Below, piece after piece: positions 6,108 to 7,464 of a DNA stretch of 7,464 bases (positions are counted from its first letter, which is position 1; every line of letters starts with the position of its first letter). Source of the DNA: a bacterium (GTDB lineage: Bacteria; UBA9089; CG2-30-40-21; SBAY01); the NCBI GenBank assembly GCA_040757115.1, contig JBFLYA010000184.1, positions 1-7,464 on the forward strand. The letters run 5' to 3'. The translations under genes and the position numbers were made by a program. A model generated the notes under the pieces. That model was not told the origin of the DNA, ran no database searches, and worked only from the letters and a program-made list of their open reading frames with translations.

Positions 6108-6136
6108 TTGACTTTTTTAGCCGCATCTTCTATAAT
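6108..6136 (+). promoter_or_regulatory. Near-consensus promoter of the Rpn-family gene
   Basis: TTGACT (6108-6113), a 17-base spacer and a perfect TATAAT (6131-6136) give a strong housekeeping-type promoter 27 bases before the ATG. Transcription would start at about 6143 and leave a leader of roughly 20 bases holding AGGAGG (6153-6158), 5 bases from the start codon. The gene therefore looks expressed and not a silent remnant. Confidence 0.8.
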
Positions 6137-6163
6137 AGAGATTGAAATAAAGAGGAGGTAGCA

Positions 6164-7090
6164 ATGAAAATATCCAATCCTCATGATGTCTTCTTTAAAG
6201 AGGTCTTTTCTGATAAAGAAAGAGTTGTTGATTTCATCAACTCTACTTTACCTGAGGAGTTGAAGAAAAATCTTGACCTATCAACCCTAGTGTTAGATAA
6301 TAATTCTTATATCGATGAGGAACTAAAGGAGAATTTCGCGGATATAGTTTATAATTGTCTCTACAGTGGCAAGGTCAATATCAAGATTTCACTTTTATTT
6401 GAGCATAAGAGTAAGCCAGTGAAATATCCACATTTACAGCTTCTCAGGTATATGCTGAAGATATGGGAGAGGAATATCAAGCAGAAAGAACAGTTAATTC
6501 CCATAGTTCCGCTTATCTTTTATCATGGTAAGCAGAGGTGGGAATTAAGAAAGTTGAGTGATTATTTTGAGGGAATAGATGAGGTATTGAAGGGATATTT
6601 ACCCGAGTTTAATTATTTATTGACCGATTTATCCTGTTATAGTGATGAGGAGTTAAAAGGGAGGGTATTTATAAATGAAGCCTTAAAGGTTTCATTATTG
6701 GTATTGAAGAATATCTTTGATAAGAAGAGATTGAGGGAGCATATAGAGGGATTTTTTGCGATAGGGAAGATGTATTATGAAGAGGAACGAGGGTTAAAGT
6801 TTTTAGAAGGGGTAATTCGGTATATTTATAGTAGCACAGAGATTAAGCCAGAAGAGGTGATAGAGGCGGTTAAAAGTGTTTCTGAAAAAGGAGGTGAGGT
6901 AGCAATGACTACAGCTGTGAAATTAAGAGAGCAGGGATTACAGCAAGGATTACAGCAGGGATTACAGCAGGGTGCGTATAATAAAGCGGTAGAGACTGCT
7001 AAGTATTTGTATAGTAAGGGAGTTGATTTAGAGCTAATTGCTGAAGCAACAAAATTGTCACTTGATGAGTTGAAACGGCTTATCAATTAA
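6164..7090 (+). CDS. Rpn family recombination-promoting nuclease / putative transposase (PD-(D/E)XK)
   Basis: 308 residues resembling the Rpn/YhgA-like group (formerly Transposase_31). E. coli RpnA is a DNA endonuclease that raises RecA-independent recombination, and some Rpn proteins act as phage-defence toxins. Visible here: the N-terminal family start NPHDVFFKEVFSD (5-17), a nuclease core with Asp60 (FADIVY) and Glu80-x-Lys82 (LLFEHKSKP), and the conserved PLIFYHGK (116-123). The middle is helical, and the C-terminus has three GLQQ units (258-269) and a final helical domain of about 40 residues. The catalytic set looks intact. It has its own strong promoter and AGGAGG site. No transposase partner, target duplication or inverted ends directly flank it. 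An internal in-frame start at 6905 may make the last 61 residues as a separate protein. Whether this copy cuts DNA or defends the cell is inference. Confidence 0.88.
   Translation: MKISNPHDVFFKEVFSDKERVVDFINSTLPEELKKNLDLSTLVLDNNSYIDEELKENFADIVYNCLYSGKVNIKISLLFEHKSKPVKYPHLQLLRYMLKIWERNIKQKEQLIPIVPLIFYHGKQRWELRKLSDYFEGIDEVLKGYLPEFNYLLTDLSCYSDEELKGRVFINEALKVSLLVLKNIFDKKRLREHIEGFFAIGKMYYEEERGLKFLEGVIRYIYSSTEIKPEEVIEAVKSVSEKGGEVAMTTAVKLREQGLQQGLQQGLQQGAYNKAVETAKYLYSKGVDLELIAEATKLSLDELKRLIN
6888..6897 (+). promoter_or_regulatory. Internal Shine-Dalgarno within the Rpn-family gene
   Basis: AAGGAGGTGA is fully complementary to the usual 16S rRNA 3' end. It lies inside the coding region, with 10 bases between GGAGG and the in-frame ATG at 6905. 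The overlapping GAGGTAGCAATG (6896-6907) repeats exactly the 12 bases around the main start (6155-6166). Confidence 0.6.
6905..7090 (+). CDS. Possible intragenic small protein (C-terminal 61 residues of the Rpn gene)
   Basis: Starting at Met248 of the long protein, in frame, a product of 61 residues would begin MTTAVKLREQG. It would contain all three GLQQ units and the final helical domain, ending DELKRLIN. The evidence is the optimal internal ribosome site 6888-6897 and the 12-base match to the main start. In E. coli Rpn genes, small proteins made from internal starts and matching the C-terminus have been reported to block toxicity of the full-length protein; the same role here is inference. 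No clear internal promoter was found: TATATT at 6821-6826 has no good -35 partner. The small protein could come from the full message. It could also not be made at all, because the match to a ribosome site may be dictated by the GGEVAM codons. Confidence 0.45.
   Translation: MTTAVKLREQGLQQGLQQGLQQGAYNKAVETAKYLYSKGVDLELIAEATKLSLDELKRLIN
6935..6970 (+). repeat. 12-bp direct repeat encoding GLQQ
   Basis: GGATTACAGCAA (6935-6946), then two copies of GGATTACAGCAG (6947-6958 and 6959-6970), encode GLQQ three times. Units differ at only one base, which indicates recent expansion or ongoing conversion. Because the unit is four codons long, gain or loss keeps the frame and would only change the length of the linker before the C-terminal domain. 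Confidence 0.9.
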
Positions 7091-7226
7091 GATGTTGAGG
7101 TAAAAAGTCTTACAAAGCAGAAAAATTAGTTAAGAGACAGCAAAGCAGGTTGTTATATGCACCGAAGGTGCAAAGGAATCGTAGCCATGGGTTTGAACCT
7201 ACGGAAGATTAGCTTGAAAATTAATT
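7091..7226. repeat. Gene-free stretch with small hairpins downstream of the Rpn gene
   Basis: No open frame with a credible start is present. TGCACC (7158-7163) and GGTGCA (7167-7172) form a 6-bp stem with a GAA loop. CGTAG (7180-7184) and CTACG (7199-7203) can form a second stem. Neither is followed by a T-tract, so they are not good terminators for the Rpn gene. They look like small palindromic intergenic repeats. Confidence 0.4.
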
Positions 7227-7463
7227 GTAACCGTTCAGGCTATATATCAAAAGTGTAAGAAAGGGGATAAGGAGATAAGAGTGATATGGAGATAAGATAA
7301 TAGAAATAGATTGAAATTTATAGAAATAGGTAGAAATTGATTGTGGAAAACAACAAATTTCCATAAATTTCTATTAGTTTCTATTAATTTCAATTTTTTT
7401 AATAATATCTCCCTATCTCCTTAATCTCCACATCTCCTTTTGTTACACCACCTGAACGCTTAC
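7227..7463. mobile_element. MITE-like palindromic element, about 237 bp
   Basis: The ends GTAACCGTTCAGG (7227-7239) and CCTGAACGCTTAC (7451-7463) are inverted copies matching at 12 of 13 positions. Inside, GTGTAA (7253-7258) faces TTACAC (7443-7448). A GGAGATAA-rich block (7263-7302) faces ATCTCC units (7407-7439), and TAGAAAT units (7301-7336) face ATTTCTA units (7358-7393). The arms close on TTGT/ACAA around a 5-base loop at 7345-7349. The element has no coding capacity. Small size, inverted ends and near-complete self-pairing fit a non-autonomous element or a giant extragenic palindrome. A target duplication cannot be judged because the window ends one base after the right end. Confidence 0.6.
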
Positions 7464-7464
7464 T

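Noticed and set aside
6826-7086. 86-residue minus-strand frame with CCNP repeats
   Set aside because: It is the antisense reading of the GLQQ repeat in the Rpn gene; the Cys-rich repeat is an artefact of the 12-bp unit.
6164-7090. Insertion sequence with a DDE transposase
   Set aside because: The family label includes putative transposase, but the residues seen are of the PD-(D/E)XK nuclease type, and no inverted ends or target duplication flank the gene.
7158-7172. Intrinsic terminator of the Rpn gene
   Set aside because: The 6-bp stem is followed by AAAGGAATC and not a T-tract.

Overview
The window is bacterial, AT-rich and densely coding on the + strand only. It carries four housekeeping genes, two tRNA genes with encoded CCA ends, one Rpn-family (PD-(D/E)XK) nuclease gene, and an unusual load of short repeats between genes, plus one inside a gene. 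The GAD-domain AspRS, ADP-glucose-type glycogen synthase and Shine-Dalgarno starts (GGAG, AGGAGG) are all bacterial. The AspRS carries residues expected of a non-discriminating enzyme, which suggests a lineage that makes Asn-tRNA by transamidation. The repeat load and the Rpn gene fit a genome from a little-studied phylum known mainly from environmental sequencing, but the sequence alone does not fix the taxon.

Layout: 1-360 is non-coding and packed with repeats (a C/G hairpin, an octamer/heptamer array, a CCCGAGT heptamer array, a REP-like hairpin and an inverted pair). aspS is 361-2118. A promoter overlaps its end and drives glgA (2180-3643), gltX (3671-5083) and purN (5076-5687), which form a tight set with a 27-base gap and then an 8-base overlap. 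A second promoter directly after purN drives tRNA-Val(UAC) and tRNA-Asp(GUC); its predicted transcript opens with a long hairpin and a heptamer array. A third, near-consensus promoter precedes the Rpn-family gene (6164-7090). From 7091 to the end there is no gene, only a small hairpin and a MITE-like, almost wholly palindromic element ending at the window edge.

Functionally, the core supplies translation (AspRS, GluRS, tRNA-Val, tRNA-Asp), glycogen synthesis (GlgA) and purine synthesis (PurN). The cluster looks like shared transcription rather than one pathway.

The most interesting signal is inside the Rpn gene. A full-strength internal Shine-Dalgarno and an in-frame ATG would yield a separate 61-residue C-terminal protein, the arrangement described for Rpn toxins that are held in check by an intragenic small protein. 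The second theme is a series of 7-8 bp tandem arrays of unrelated sequence but shared period. One lies in frame inside gltX, and two upstream of aspS end in the same tail sequence.
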